DNA of 64,000 bases from Euptelea pleiosperma. Lineage: Eukaryota; Streptophyta; Magnoliopsida; Ranunculales; Eupteleaceae. Positions 46,701-59,390 of the stretch are shown piece by piece. The notes beneath the pieces are model-generated. The model made no database searches. It saw only the letters and a list, made by a program, of their open reading frames with translations, and was not told where the DNA came from. A program made the position numbers and the translations under genes. The stretch spans positions 8,364,138-8,428,137 of the forward strand of contig CM068544.1 in NCBI GenBank assembly GCA_035048495.1, in the 5' to 3' direction. The stretch's first letter is position 1; each line of letters starts with the position of its first letter.

Positions 46701-48829
46701 TAAGGAAATTTGGGAGAATGATTTATTGCTTTGCAGTGTATAGGTCATGATACATCAATATTACCATTTTTTATGTATCTACTACACCTGCGAATTAAGA
46801 ACATAAATATGGGTCGAATGCAAGAAAATTCAATTTTTTTTTTATTAATGATCCAAGAAAGGAAAATAAAAAATTATATTATCAATTAGGATATAAGAAC
46901 GGGACAATTATGGATTATAAAAAAAAAATTAAAAATCTTCAAAACAAGAAACTAACAAAGAAACTACCTTAAAAAAAATTATGGGTGGCACTTTAACAGG
47001 CGCATATTACACTAAGGCTCTATATGGTGATTAGCAAAATGTTTTACAGAAAAAGAATTTGTATGTTAAAAAGTTTTGAAATCGAAAATGTAATTTCATG
47101 ACAAGGACTTACTTGGTAGCAATACAAATGTTTGCACGCAAACGTTTGCAGTATTTGCATGTGCTTGGTTGCACAACATTCAACAAATATTTTTTTGATG
47201 GAACATCCAACAAATATTTGCATTAGACCCAATCATCTATAGTACTTCTAAATGTCGGTATCTTAAAAAAACATTTTTTTCCTATTTTATCCTCATCTAC
47301 CTTAAAAGACACATCTATGTGCTTTCCTCTCTAATTTTTTCAATATTTCCCAAAATTAACCCTCAACAGGATCGAAATCCCTTCTCTCCTCTTTACTCTC
47401 ATCCCTTGTCTATCTATCTATCTATAGTAAAGCTTGGTACTGTGGCGCTCTCCCAATCTTTTTTCCAACATTTTTTCCGAAATACCAACGTTGAAAACTG
47501 ATTGCACGTCCCTACTCAGTCTAGCTTTCCATGTTCTAACTCTTTCTCTCCTTTTACGTCTCTTCAACTCCCAACGCTCCACATCGGATCGTGTGCCATC
47601 TTCAACTCTGCCTCCATTCCGATTAGGGTCTTTCTACTTCCCTCTCCTCCTAGCGTCTCCTATCCTCCGAGGTATTTCTACATCCACGATTTTCCTATTT
47701 TCTAATTTAGATCTTTTTTTTGTTTTGTTTTGTTTTTCGTTGTAATCTTGGATCTGTGAAAACAGCTTAGTTTGCTTAGATTCTTGAAACCCTCCATGTG
47801 TCCTAATTTCTCCATGCATCCCTAATGCTCTAAATTTCTGGGGTTTTTGTTTGAAAGTTGGTTGAACTTCCCAGGATTTTAGGGTTTCAGAGAATTCCTT
47901 ATGTTGAAAATATTGGCTGAAGAATAGAGTCCACCCTGATTGCATAAACTCATTGAATCCCTTTCATGAATGTGTCGAATTTTGCTTCTAAAGAATCGCT
48001 AAAGCCAATGAGCAGATCGCGCGACAAGAATCAAGTTCTATTATTTAGTTAATTAGTTAATAATTGTGCTACTGAAGTACTGATGAGACTTTTTTGTTGG
48101 GTATTTTTGATTTTTTTTTATTGCTTTGGAGGCTGGAGTCAATCTCCAAAATCCTGAATGAAAAATGTTTCTAAACCATTTTTTTTCTTGATTTTCTTAA
48201 AAATTAGATTTTTCCTTGATTTTAAAATCAAATTATAATTTCATAGTCAACACAAATTGCTTGCGTTGATTGGACAATCAATTTCTAAAGAAAATATTGG
48301 GATTTTTTTATATATCTTTTTTTCTACTCACGTTTGAACTCGATATTGAATTACTGTAAATGAGGTTATGAAGGTTATTTGAGTACTTAATACATGAAAA
48401 TTTTGTGAAGGATAAGGGGGGACTAAATTTGGAACATGTGCAGGGGTGCCAACAATCAGGCATGAATGCATGAACGTTTAAGGCTTGGGCTGAGAACCAA
48501 ATATATTATTTGGGCATGATAGTGTGCGTGTGTGTGAATATACAGAGGTGCATTCGTTCATGCATTTTAAAACCTGGGCTGAGAAGTGTGAACCAGAAGG
48601 GTGACACATGCATGAATGCATGAACCTTTAAAGCTTGGGCTGCTTTATATGTGTGTGATTAAAATAAACCAGTAACTGTGACAAGTTTGCAACGGAAACA
48701 TGGTTGACTGTTCAAAATCTGGGAATTAAGAAACAATTATAGTGAATCTCTTTATAGTATATCTCTAGAGAGTCCAGAATGACCATTAGGTAGACTTTGA
48801 GGATAGTCTACCAAAGGATTATTAGTCTA
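46701..48829. other. No gene; Helitron-like 5' sequence near 47410
   Basis: CTATCTATCTATAGTAAAGC at about 47410, followed by GTACTGTGGCGCTCTC, resembles the start of plant Helitrons. Its GTGGCGCTCTC part recurs near 56772. A matching 3' end here was not found. Confidence 0.4.
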
Positions 48830-48837
48830 TGTGTTGC

Positions 48838-49250
48838 TCAAGCAGAGTGATGGATCTCCTTGGGCCATTTGTCATGTTCTTCCATAGTCAGAATGGCATG
48901 ACTCACAAATATAGATAAATAATTTGAGTCATCTTTCATGTTAAAATTCCATTTTCCTGACGATTTAGTTATCGGGGTGGATTTTTTGACTATGCATTCT
49001 TTCATCCAATGACCACCTTTTCCACTATTGGAGCAAGGAGAACTGGACAATAGACATTCCTTCATCCAATGCTCTTCTTTCCGACACTAGAAATATTTTC
49101 CAATTTTTGCAATAGCAACATTCTGTTTGTCTTTGCTCAATATCAGACATTCCATCCATTGCCCTTCTTTGCCACACCGAAAACACTTCCCAAGTTTCAC
49201 AACAGCAACAATCCCTTTGTCTTCGCTAATCCAACCAACTCATTGGCATG
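48838..49250 (-). pseudogene. CCHC zinc-knuckle protein relic, three repeats
   Basis: The minus strand codes three tandem knuckles in stages of decay: GKCFRCGKEGQWMEC (near 49185-49140), CRKEEHWMKEC (near 49090-49060, preceded by a stop) and CSNSGKGGHWMKEC (near 49030-48990). Spacing and the WMKEC ending match plant CCHC nucleic-acid-binding proteins with repeated CxxCGKxGHWxxxC units. Missing cysteines, the histidine replaced by glutamine in the first, and in-frame stops make it a pseudogene. Confidence 0.6.
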
Positions 49251-50117
49251 ACATTCTATTTTAGCTGATTCAGGAGATAAGATTAGCTCGAGTTTGTAAC
49301 CATTTCGGCATTTTCATCTTTGTTTGTGTTATCATCTATCCCTGTAAAAGAATTCAATCTAAATTTCTCCCAATCAACAACTAATGAAAAATAAAGGTCT
49401 GTGTTCCACCATTGTTTTCCAAAAATACCCCAGCTTTATATATAACACTTTCTCATTCACTTCTCTCCCTTAGCGGCTCTTCTTTTTTTATTTTTCTAAA
49501 AATACCCCTTGACAACTTTTAAATTCCAATACGTGTTTCCCTATCCCAATACACGTATCCGTCTACAGTTCTCTCTTCCATCCCCTATTGTATTCTCCAA
49601 TTCTTAGTGTGACAGATGGAAAAAATATCTTATGATTTAAGCTAATTCTTAGAGTACTGGTGACCCACCCATTATACACCCCAGATCAAAAACGTTGAGG
49701 ACTATGAATCCCATATTCATGTTATATTTTCAATTGACCGCAAAATCAAACCAGTGGCGAGTATATTATATTATATACGACACTTTGCTTACCGTGGTAT
49801 AACTCTACCACTCCCAGCATTTCTCTCCTTCCCCAACATGTGTCTCCCTCTCCCTCTCCCTCTCCCGTTCTCTTTCATGTATCCTTCTTCCTACATGTCT
49901 TTGCAGATCATGAAAAGTCTTCGGGTATGCTGCTGTCACTCTGCATTTGGATATATATCTAAGATTGTTGTGTGGCAAATTTTCCTATGGGATTCAAATA
50001 TGTTTCATCACTTTGTCAATGGGAAGTTTTCATCTTTTGTCACTATGTTTCATCGACAAAATCAACTCATTGGAATGTCAATCACACAGTGGGTTGTTGG
50101 AAAGTATTTTTATTAAT
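49251..50117. other. No gene recognised
   Basis: Pyrimidine-rich stretch (CTCCCTCTCCCTCTCCC at about 49846) and short frames without motifs. Confidence 0.4.
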
Positions 50118-50124
50118 ATTTTTT

Positions 50125-50929
50125 AGGGAATTTTTGACATACCCCCTACGATTTGAAAAAGCTGACATACCCCCCTATGACTCGGTCCACTGTCATTTGA
50201 CCAGTGTTGCCTACGAAATTTTGTACTAAAGGACGAAAGTGCCCTTCTCTTCAACTTTAGAACCAGGGTTAGGGTTTAGACCAAAACCCAAACCCCAAAT
50301 CAAATATGAAAAGAGGAGATTAAAAATTAAAATTAAAATCCATATAGGTAAACTTAAGATTTTTTTTCAATCTTTTGATAAATTAAACGAATATTGAGAA
50401 TAAAAAATACCCCCAAACAAAATAGATAAAGCTCATGAAGTAATATTTTAAAATTGAGAGAACCCATCTTTCCAAAATCCTTGTCTCAAAAGCTTAAAAT
50501 ATAAATTGCTTTGTCTTGCTTTAATTTTCATTTATGTTAATGAAAATTTTAAAACTAAAATTTTATGCTGTTTTTTTTTGTTCTTTTTTTTTAACCTTGG
50601 GTTTTAAATTATTGCCGGAGTGGTGGTCGGCTGACCATGAGACTCCGGTGGGATGGTCGCCGGTGATGGGTGGCCAACCCATTGGAATCCCTTGGTTGGC
50701 CGTCCACCATAGCCGTTTGTAGGGTTTGGGTTTTTTCTCAAACGCTTGTGTCAAATGTTGAAGACAAGGACATTTTTGTCATTTAGTAAAACAATTGGTA
50801 GTCAACTTGGGTCAACACTGGTTAAATGACCATGGATCGAGTCATAGAGGGGTATGTCAGCTTTTTCAAATTGTGGGGGGGTATGTCAAATTTTAAAGAT
50901 AACATGGGGGAGTATGTCAAAAATTCCCT
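50125..50929. mobile_element. MITE family III (AGGGAATTTTTGACATAC ends)
   Basis: 805 bp with inverted ends AGGGAATTTTTGACATAC. The inverted repeat extends inward through TTTGAAAAAGCTGACATACC and a GACTCGGTCCA block. Flanked by ATTTTTT on both sides (low complexity, so weak as a target duplication). The interior has a GCCGGAGTGGTGG block. A truncated relative lies at 60550-60830. Confidence 0.7.
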
Positions 50930-51209
50930 ATTTTTTTATTGGGTATTGCGTTTTGGTGATCCTTGAAAGGTTACCAAAGAGGTAAGTAGTTTTCTAATGA
51001 TAAGTTATTTTCATTGAACGGGAGAGATTTTACTTCCAAGGGCAAGATTGTCTTAATTATTTTATTGATCGGGTCATACGGGGGTATGTCAAATTTTAAA
51101 GATAACATGGGGGAGTAAGTCAAAAATTCCCTATTTTTTATTGAGTATTATGTTTTGGTGATCCTTGAAAGGTTACCAAATAGGTAAGTAGTTTTCTAAT
51201 GATAAGTTA
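50881..51209 (+). repeat. About 203-bp tandem duplication of the MITE end and flank
   Basis: The segment from GTATGTCAAATTTTAAAGAT through AGTAGTTTTCTAATGATAAG to TCTTAATTATTTTATTGATC occurs at 50881-51069. It recurs from 51084, continuing to 51209 and, after the Helitron, to about 52650. Confidence 0.9.
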
Positions 51210-52580
51210 TCTATATATCTATACTATAGCAGAGAAGCGAGCAACATCGTTCTCTCTCCTCTACATCAAGTTGACGTGGCACTCTACATGTCCTCCACAT
51301 CAAGTTGACGTGGCACTCTTCTCATGCAGAGTGCCATGTCAACAACCTAAAATTCTTTTTCTTCTCTCATCCACTTGACTCTACCCTATCTTTTTTGTCT
51401 TTTCCAAAAACACCCTTTACACTTTAAGTAATGCACCTCAAACATTAAGGACTTTTTAGACTTTCTAACCAACTCAATTTATTTTTCTTTAAAATCTCAA
51501 TTATTTATTCCTTAATTCTTTCATTCTTAAATTATTTATTCATTCGTTCTTAAATTCGTCTTTCTCAACGTCTCTTAACATCTTTTTATTTTTCAAAACA
51601 TAACATTCACACATCTTTTTATTTTTCAAAACATAACATTCACAACCTTCTATTTATGATTCAATCAAAACGTTTATCCCATTACTACTGTTTCCATTAT
51701 GGCCTTCTAATAACATTCCATCTCCTTCCTTCAATTTTCAAATCATTCTATTTTTGTTTCAATTGAAACGTTTTTCCCATTAACATCACTTCCATTATTG
51801 ACATATAATATCTCTTCATATTTTGTTAATAAATAAATATCCATTTAATTATCCATTAATTTGGTCATATATAAATATTAGGGTTTAGGCATGGTTCTCA
51901 CATTTCTTCTCATCGACTGAGTTTCTTCGAATAACAAAGACACAAAAGCAGGAGAAAAGCCAATATGGTTTGATATCTTTACCATCTCTTCTAAAACTTT
52001 TTTTTTCCTTCAATGAGTCGTCTCTGTTGAATACTTGATTTGGGCTTTTAAAAGAATTGTTATTTAACTATTTACATCCACGTATATTTTTAGACTCTAG
52101 AATGATTGTTTATTTATTTGTAAGGTTTCAATTTTTTAAGATTGTATAAATCTTTGAAGGTAAAAATGAAGATTATGATTTTTTTTTTTATTTTCTTCTA
52201 TTTTTTTATTTTCTTATCATGTTTTACAGGTTAAGGGGATGTTGTTGATGATAACAAAGAGATGATTATGAATAAAAATAATATGAAGATAGGGAGAACT
52301 GATAAAAGAGTCGTCACTATTATGGATATAGTGGATGTGCTGTTGTGCGATGCTTGAATGTAAAAATGAAGATTATAAAAACTTATTTTTTATTTTCTTT
52401 TAGTGTTAGCCATTTTTTTCATTTTCTTACTATGTTTAGAGAGGATGAAGGGAAATCTAATAGTTGAACAATTTTTCTGAATTATTTCCTACTACAATTA
52501 GATGTAGATGTAAAAATTAATTGTTGTTAGTTTGTATTTTCTATTTCCACCCGTGCTTTAGCACGGGCTTTCATTACTAG
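51210..52580 (+). mobile_element. Non-autonomous Helitron, complete
   Basis: 1,371 bp from TCTATATATCTATACTATAG to CATTACTAG. The 3' hairpin CCCGTGC-TTTA-GCACGGG is at 52550-52567, 13 nt before the CTAG end. It is inserted between A (51209) and T (52581) with no target duplication, and the undisturbed AAGTTATTTTCATTG site is preserved at 51002-51016. All four Helitron hallmarks (5' TC, 3' CTRR with hairpin, AT target, no duplication) are met. No Rep/helicase coding sequence, so it depended on an autonomous partner. Confidence 0.95.
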
Positions 52581-52650
52581 TTTTCATTGAACGGGAGAGA
52601 TTTTACTTCCAAGGGCAAGATTGTCTTAATTATTTTATTGATCCGTCCCT

Positions 52651-55600
52651 ATTGAATTTATTATCAGAATTCTAATTTTTAAGTCCCGATTGCAAGAATT
52701 AATTTTTAAATTCGCTACCGTTCAACGTATATTTTTCAGAAGTTGGTTTGGTTTTATATTCCATTTCTTCAACTTCTTTGTTCAATCTTTATTTAGGGTT
52801 TACTTTTTCTGTGCAAAATCATGGATATATTATAGATTGAGCTCTCTATGCCATGATTTAGGGTTCAACTAATCCCATGATTCAAATGGTGGTCAACATG
52901 TTCACTTTATCTCCTCTTAATCTTTTAGTCTCTCTTCTGCGAGATAATAGATAGATGGTTGGAAGAGGGTTTGTTTGAAATGTGTCAACATCTTTGTCCA
53001 CATTTCAGGCAACCATCAATGTTATCCAATATGGTCAGTGACTGCTTCTATGGACAAAATATCTTCAAAACAGTTAGGATTTGCCGCAATTAATTCACAT
53101 ACGTATCGTAGTCAAAGCAGGTTCAAACTTTAATAGAAAGAACTTACAACTTACTCTTTTATGTTCAAACATATCTCCTGCACCAAATATTACATATTAC
53201 AGAGCACTGAATGAACATATTTGGCATACTAAAATAATTCTACCCACCAATATCATGTAACTTAATATAAAACTCACTTGCAGATGAGGAATCACAAGGA
53301 TATTTCTAAACGACAAGAAGAATGTTGAATCTTAGCCATTCAATATGAAGGCGTTTTTTGAACTTTATTGGATAGATTTATCTTTCATTTATTGGCCAAG
53401 TAAATGATACTCTCACTTTAATGCATATTATATTTGGGTTTAATTATAAAAATGGCAATTTTAGAGAGAAAATTGAAATATTCATATTTTTCCGAGCGAT
53501 ATAACCATTATGCTTATATTATAAAATTCATAAATCAAATTTTCTATGAACCATGTTGAATAGTCTGTCTTATGGATCACTCACACTATATTTGTTTGGC
53601 CCACCCATTTATGTTGCGAACACACAGCATATGATACAATATTCTGAATTCCTATCAGATTGTGACCTCAACAATGGTAGGAGCTTCACCCACCACATAT
53701 CTATCGAAGGGTCAATATCTAATATCTTCACTTCCTCCTTCCCCTTGGTGAGTTCCACACCATACATAAGAGGATCACCTTAGCCATAATTGAATGGATT
53801 TGTCGAACCCACTCTGTACATCAAACATCAACTTAGCCTTAATGAATTGCTTGAATCCTCCAACCTATGTTCAGACTTACAACGGACACCCCCATTCTAT
53901 TACATTATGATGTGGACGAAATCTGTGTTTATCTGTTTGTTAACTTTGGTTAAATCCATGATTCATTTAACTACGAAATAAGAAATGAAATGTCCACATA
54001 CCTTCTGCCCAAATAAATATTAGTTATAAAAAAAATGATTTAGGGGAAATGGCAACACCAACAAAGACGTGTTTCCATCTTTGTTACAAAGCATTGACTT
54101 AAAGAATTGAATTTGTTACAAAATCTCAATGCAGAAATAGGAAGGGAGAGCCTGAAAAATTAAGCATATCAACATGATTGGAAGTCAATATTACAAAACT
54201 TCCATATTTTCTTCAGAAACATTCCAGTCCAGACAAGAGATTACCTGAAACTAACAAAAGTTCCAAACTTTCAACACCTTCCTCAAAGCAAAAAACGAAA
54301 CAAAGACAGTGATCTAGACCAAAAAAACCTGAAAAAACTAAATCCGTGGCATAAAATAAAATCAAATATAAAGTACATAATAAACTCACATAATTTCCCA
54401 CTAAAAAAACTATGAAATCATTCTACACAAAGGCTCTTTACGGTTGCCCTGAATAAGTTTCTTCAATAGATTACTTTTGCATATAATGCTCTGTATGGTG
54501 GCCCTGAATAAGTTCTCTAGAAAATGCCTTAAAACTTTTTCTGTATTAACACTTTCCAACAAATAAATCCTTCTTTAAAACATTGTGTTGATTACCATAA
54601 AGAGCCTAACTGTCAATAAACTTCGTCTGTATCAACGTTTCTTAAGGGATAATATTGATTTTTGAGGGACACGTTCCCTTTTCAACTTTAACACGTTATG
54701 AAAATGAGCTGAAAATGATTTTAAATGATCTACGTCAAAAGAAGACGGATTTTTACCTTGTATATTATGGATGTATCTACAACTAATAATTAAAACAATC
54801 CGATAAACACTTGGTTATAGTTGCCCCCATCTTCTAATAACACCATGAAGTAGTACGCTTCATGAATATCAATAGTTCAACAACATTGTTTTCAGTTGTA
54901 GCTCACCACGACGCCAAAAGATTGATCCTGCTGCAATAATGGTGGTGGATGTCTACCAGTAACAAACACCGGGTAATTATTTCAATGATTCTAGGGAGGC
55001 CAGTTTGGGTGGAGTACTTAATTGGTCTCTATGTATCTTTAGTGGGTAAGGAGGATATGTGTTTATTGCTATGTGTTGCATGGATCAGACAATATAAATA
55101 CAGTTGCCATATTGTTGCAATTTTTGTAATCAAAGGATAACAGTATGATATTGAAAATTCTATAGCATTAAAGCTACATTTACAAATCCATAGGTTACTC
55201 CACCCTTAAATGAGTATTTCCTTTAATTAGGAATCAATGCCGAATTTCTCCCCCTAACACATAAGTCAAGTAATTTTTAATTATGTTTTTTTGGCTATGT
55301 GTTGGTGTTTATTGTTGCAATTTTTTTTTAAATAATTAATTTTAGTTAACAGTATGATCTATGGCAAATTCTATAGCATTAGCTGCCAAATTAACACACC
55401 CATATTAGTCCACCCTTAATCAAGTATTTCTGTTAATTAGCTATCTCCTTAGCCTGTATGATATTTTGTTTGGGTTTGGTCAAATTGAAGGGTAACCACT
55501 CCATATTCTTCTACATCTCAGGCACCAAACTGTCAAAATGTAGAGAAGATTCAGGCACTACTACTGATCAAATAGAAACTAGGATGCCATCATCCAGTAG

Positions 55601-55900
55601 TTTCTTGGTGAAGAAAGATGCTCAGTTGAAGAATTGTTTCACCATTATAAAGTTCAAATGTTACCTGTGGGCTGAAGGGAGCATAAAGTGAGGACATAAA
55701 GAAGTGTTGGATCATGATGGAGAAACTAATGGAAAGATCAAAGGAGATGTGCATTTGAATGCTTCGAGGGAACATGAATGAGAATGGTGATGAAGAATCT
55801 ATTTGACATGTCCTACTTGAGCACTTTAGAGAGATTTAACTATAAAGAAATCTTACAAAAAAGCCTCTCACTCAAAAGGAGCAGAAACACAAATTATTAT
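52651..55900. other. No gene recognised
   Basis: AT-rich. GGTGGCCCTGAATAAGTT (at 54497) resembles GGTTGCCCTGAATAAGTT (at 54441), a short local duplication. Two similar blocks at about 55140-55230 and 55350-55440 (AACAGTATGAT, then TCTATAGCATTA, then CCACCCTTAA) form a roughly 200-bp-spaced degenerate duplication. Confidence 0.4.
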
Positions 55901-55929
55901 GGAGGTAAAATAGAATACCAGCAAGCAAG

Positions 55930-55984
55930 GAAGGATTATTGCATCATTACTCACCTTGACATGGATTGCTTCTATGTCCATGGT
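55930..55984 (+). pseudogene. Y-family DNA polymerase-like motif (possible orphan exon)
   Basis: The frame reads IITHLDMDCFYVH just before a GT. This is close to the catalytic N-terminal motif HxDMDCFYVQ of DNA polymerase eta, where an exon border also commonly follows. No other polymerase motif is nearby, so this is at best a captured or relic exon. Confidence 0.35.
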
Positions 55985-56284
55985 CATTATTCTCTGCTAT
56001 CACCCGTTCTCATATCTCTTTGATTTTTGTGTATCTTATTTTTTTAATAAGCTTTTCAGACAAGTACAGCAAAAAACACTTAACGAAAACAGATGTTCAC
56101 ATTTTTTTTATGATATTCGAAGAATTGACAGTGTACCATTCTATCCAAATTTAATAGATTTCCCGAAACCCATTTCGATTGTATCATATGGTAGCTGAGT
56201 TTTTCTTTTCTTTTTTCGGATTTTTAGAGAAAGGACAATTTATCATCTGAATCCTTCATTGAATTTGTACCGTTTAGTGGTTGG

Positions 56285-56520
56285 ACTCCTATTGGGGACA
56301 GACCACAGTATAAGACAAACCACACTTTTAAACATTACGACTATGAATTTTTAACATCCCTAAGTGTACAAACAGACCAAAAATCATATTGATTAGTGAT
56401 TACTAATTGTTGGATTGGAGTCTTTTTCATGGGTTGATTTTTACTGGGAATTGAGCATTATTTGGGGTTCTCAGATTCAAAAGACTCACCGATCATACTG
56501 ATTTTCCTCTGTTGATATGT
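56285..56520. mobile_element. Degenerate family I MITE
   Basis: GGACAGACCACAG, AGACCAAAAATCATATTGAT, a GATTAGTGATTACTAAT-type core and GGGTTGATTTTTACTGGGAA are family I blocks. The ends are not recognisable. Confidence 0.5.
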
Positions 56521-56769
56521 TCTCGCAGATCGTAACTCCTTTGAGATTAATATCAAGGAACCGATTCTCCCATGGACGAACATCCATCAATCTCTCCAAC
56601 CAGTTCCAACCCCAATTGCTTTTATAAATTGCAAGTTCCTGTAGCATTAATATGGAATGGGTATGGCATTTTATATAATTTTGAGTATTATTCTGTTTTT
56701 AAAAAAAAATATCATTCTTTCTCATATTTATATTTATTTTACATTACTATTAATATATATTTTTTGATT

Positions 56770-57687
56770 TCGTGGCGCTCTCTATATCTTTTTTCCACCA
56801 ATTTTTCCAAATATACCCCTGCTCCCAAAAACCTTCTCAGTTCAAAAACAACTTCGACTTTCTATATAGTATTTACGTCTCTTCATTTTCCTCTAAGATG
56901 TCTCTCTGTTTCCCCCTCCCCCATGCAAAGTCGATTTCGTTTCATAAACAGCAGAAATATCAAAGTATAGAGTCGGTGAGAGTAGCCATTAATGGCGATA
57001 ATGGCGCTCCGAAAGCCGGTTAAACCTCCAACAATTCATTTGAGCGAATGTATTCTCAATATGTGATCCATCCCTCCTCATTTATCTTTCCCTTTTTCGT
57101 TTTCTTTTTAATTTAACGCCTCAGCAATCCAAATATTTGGAGACACCAATCCATGAAATCAAAAGAAGGTCAGTTTGATCAAGTTGAGCTTTGCATGATT
57201 TCTTCTTGTTTTGTGTTTCTTAGCTTTAACATGTTCAATCTTTAGATTTCTTTGATTACTAATCGATGTTTCTTCTCAATTAAGAGTTCTAAATTCTCAT
57301 CTTCAGAACTGAATTGACTACTGCGTTGGTGAAATGATTGCAACTGAGAAATAATTAATTTTGACTAAGGGAGTAAGAAACTAGGTTAATTGTACACATT
57401 CAATCTTTGGAGATCGTTACTAACTTAATCCCAATTCTTTGACGTTCAAGATTTTAAGTGTTGATGTACTTTCCTTTGACCTTAATACATTAAAACACTC
57501 AAGGCCGAGGGCAGAAGTTCTTCTTTTTGGTGCGTCGAAACTTTTTGCTCGCCTAACACCGTACTTCTAAACTTCTAAAAGCACGGATGTGAATTTACTC
57601 TCGACGCTCTTATAAAATTTTTTAATGTACATTATCCTCAGTCCAACTCTAACTATCCACATGCAACGCACGTGTGCACCTTACTAG
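56770..57687 (+). mobile_element. Helitron fragment with 3' end
   Basis: The 3' end CACGTGTGCACCTTACTAG stops with CTAG at 57687 next to T, preceded by a short hairpin around GCACACGTGC-like sequence. This is a common plant Helitron terminus. The left part begins near GTGGCGCTCTC at about 56772, shared with 47440. The exact 5' TC end was not located. Confidence 0.55.
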
Positions 57688-58084
57688 TCTTTGTCAAAAC
57701 GTGGTCTAATGTTTGCATCCAAAAAGTAGCTGAAACAAAAGCCCTTGGTCTCCCCCAACACCTCCTCCCCTCCCCAACCATATAGATATTTTCCCAACTA
57801 ATGTTTAGCATTGCAAACATTTGCCTACAAATTTTTCTTGCAAACTACAAACATGTTACCAAGCATGGCCTTACATGCAAAAATCGCTTCTAGAAAACTC
57901 ATTGCATGTTCCTTTCCTTGTCACAAATAAGTGGCAACCAGGTTTGTAATAGCCAGGGCAACCATATGACCGTTCCTTGAGTTGTCACAATTAACAGATT
58001 CGCCCCTCTAACCTAATCTTCCCAAATTGCCCTTAGGCTGAAAATTTTCCATCTTTCCTCTCCTCCCAAGTATCCATATTCCCT

Positions 58085-58440
58085 CCTTTGAAATTGAAGG
58101 GCGGAACTTATGCGAGACATTGCCACGTGGCACTCTTTTGGGCCACTGACCCCTTGAATAAGTGGTCCATTCCACAGCAGTTCTATAAACCAAAAATCAG
58201 CATGGCTGATGATTTCTAGAACTCATCCATAAGCCTGTCCATGAAGTCCAGGAAGAAAACGAGCTCAAGTCGAACGGCTAGAAAGCATCAAGCATGCTAT
58301 TTTTGAAGTGTGGGTTCACACTGGGGTTGGCCAATAATCCATGGCTCCCTGGGCCCAAAAGAGTGTACCACGTTGTATTTGAGGAGGGGTCTCACAAAAC
58401 TTGTGTGAAGCCCTCCCAAAACTTCTGAGGGCCCACCCTC
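58085..58440. mobile_element. Family I-related MITE
   Basis: Arms: GCCACGTGGCACTCTTTTGG, then GCCACTGACC on the left; GGGCCCAAAAGAGTGTACCA on the right, with further pairing inside (CAAAAATCAGC). The left neighbour AGGGCGGAACTTATGCGAGA pairs loosely with the right-hand CTCACAAAACTTGTGTG. Confidence 0.65.
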
Positions 58441-58539
58441 CTTGTCTCGACATATAGCATTTTTAATGACAAGCATCTCCAACCATGAACCAACCCAACC
58501 CCGGGAGAAAAATAATTTGCTCCCCACCTCGAAAAATGG

Positions 58540-58800
58540 CAACTTCAAACACTCTTTTCTGGCCCACTGACCATATATGTTTGGCCCACCCACCACTCCT
58601 AGGTGGACCGAAAATCAGCTTGATTGGAGATTTCTAGAAATTACTTTTGAGCACCCAAAAACATCTTAAATCCAACGGCCAAAAAGCACCCCATTAAAAC
58701 GCTTGAATCCGATTGCTAAATATCACCAATCAAGCTGATAAGTGAGCCATACATAAGAGTGTAACGAGTTGCATTCTAGGAGTGGAGACTTCTCGAAGCG
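58540..58800. mobile_element. Family I-related MITE
   Basis: Left: ACTCTTTTCTGGCCCACTGA, then ATATGTTTGGCCCACCC. Right: ACCAATCAAGCTGATAAG, then ATAAGAGTGTAACGAG. Interior TCCAACGGCC as in other members. Confidence 0.6.
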
Positions 58801-59004
58801 CGGTGGACAGAACTCTTCCACAAAAATATTAGGCGTTGAAGGTGAGAAGATACAGTTTCATTGAGAATCAAAGTTAAACCAGCCTACATATTTTTACTTA
58901 CCATTTTTGCTTCTTCCAGAACTCGATTTGAAGAGGAAAAAGAAGCAAAATGGTCTAAGAATGAAAATAAATTTTGGGTTGAAATAAAAGATTGAAAGCC
59001 TCAC

Positions 59005-59051
59005 CAGATACAAGTTCCATCAGATTGAAACCCATCCGGCATAGATCCCAT
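59005..59051 (-). pseudogene. Conserved 5' exon, copy 2 (inverted)
   Basis: 47 bp on the minus strand from ATG at 59051 to a GTGAGG donor: MGSMPDGFQSDGTCI plus two bases, matching the exon at 7294-7340 in length, phase and ending (DGTCI). The upstream region (to about 59390) also matches, including a block like GCGGTTTCGCTGAAACC. Confidence 0.6.
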
Positions 59052-59390
59052 CTGCTTCATTAACTTCATCTCGCGTCACCTCAGGAAAATATCAAAAAAC
59101 CGCTGAATCCAACCACGAGGACGCTTCGTCACTTAATAAGTTGCCAAGCTGCCAAAAGTAAAATTGACGAATTCTTTTTCTTCTCTCCGGCACCAACCCT
59201 TCACCTTGTGGGTCTCCTCTGAAAAACGACGACGTTGCAAGGAGGGTAGCAAGTAAATTTGATTCACTGTCACCAGATAACTTTACAATTTCTATAAAGC
59301 GGTTTCGCTGAAACCACGGAAGCAAAACCACGGGTTCTGAATATCTGTGAAAAGATTTAGAACTGTACGGTAGATATCTGCTGTAGTCGG

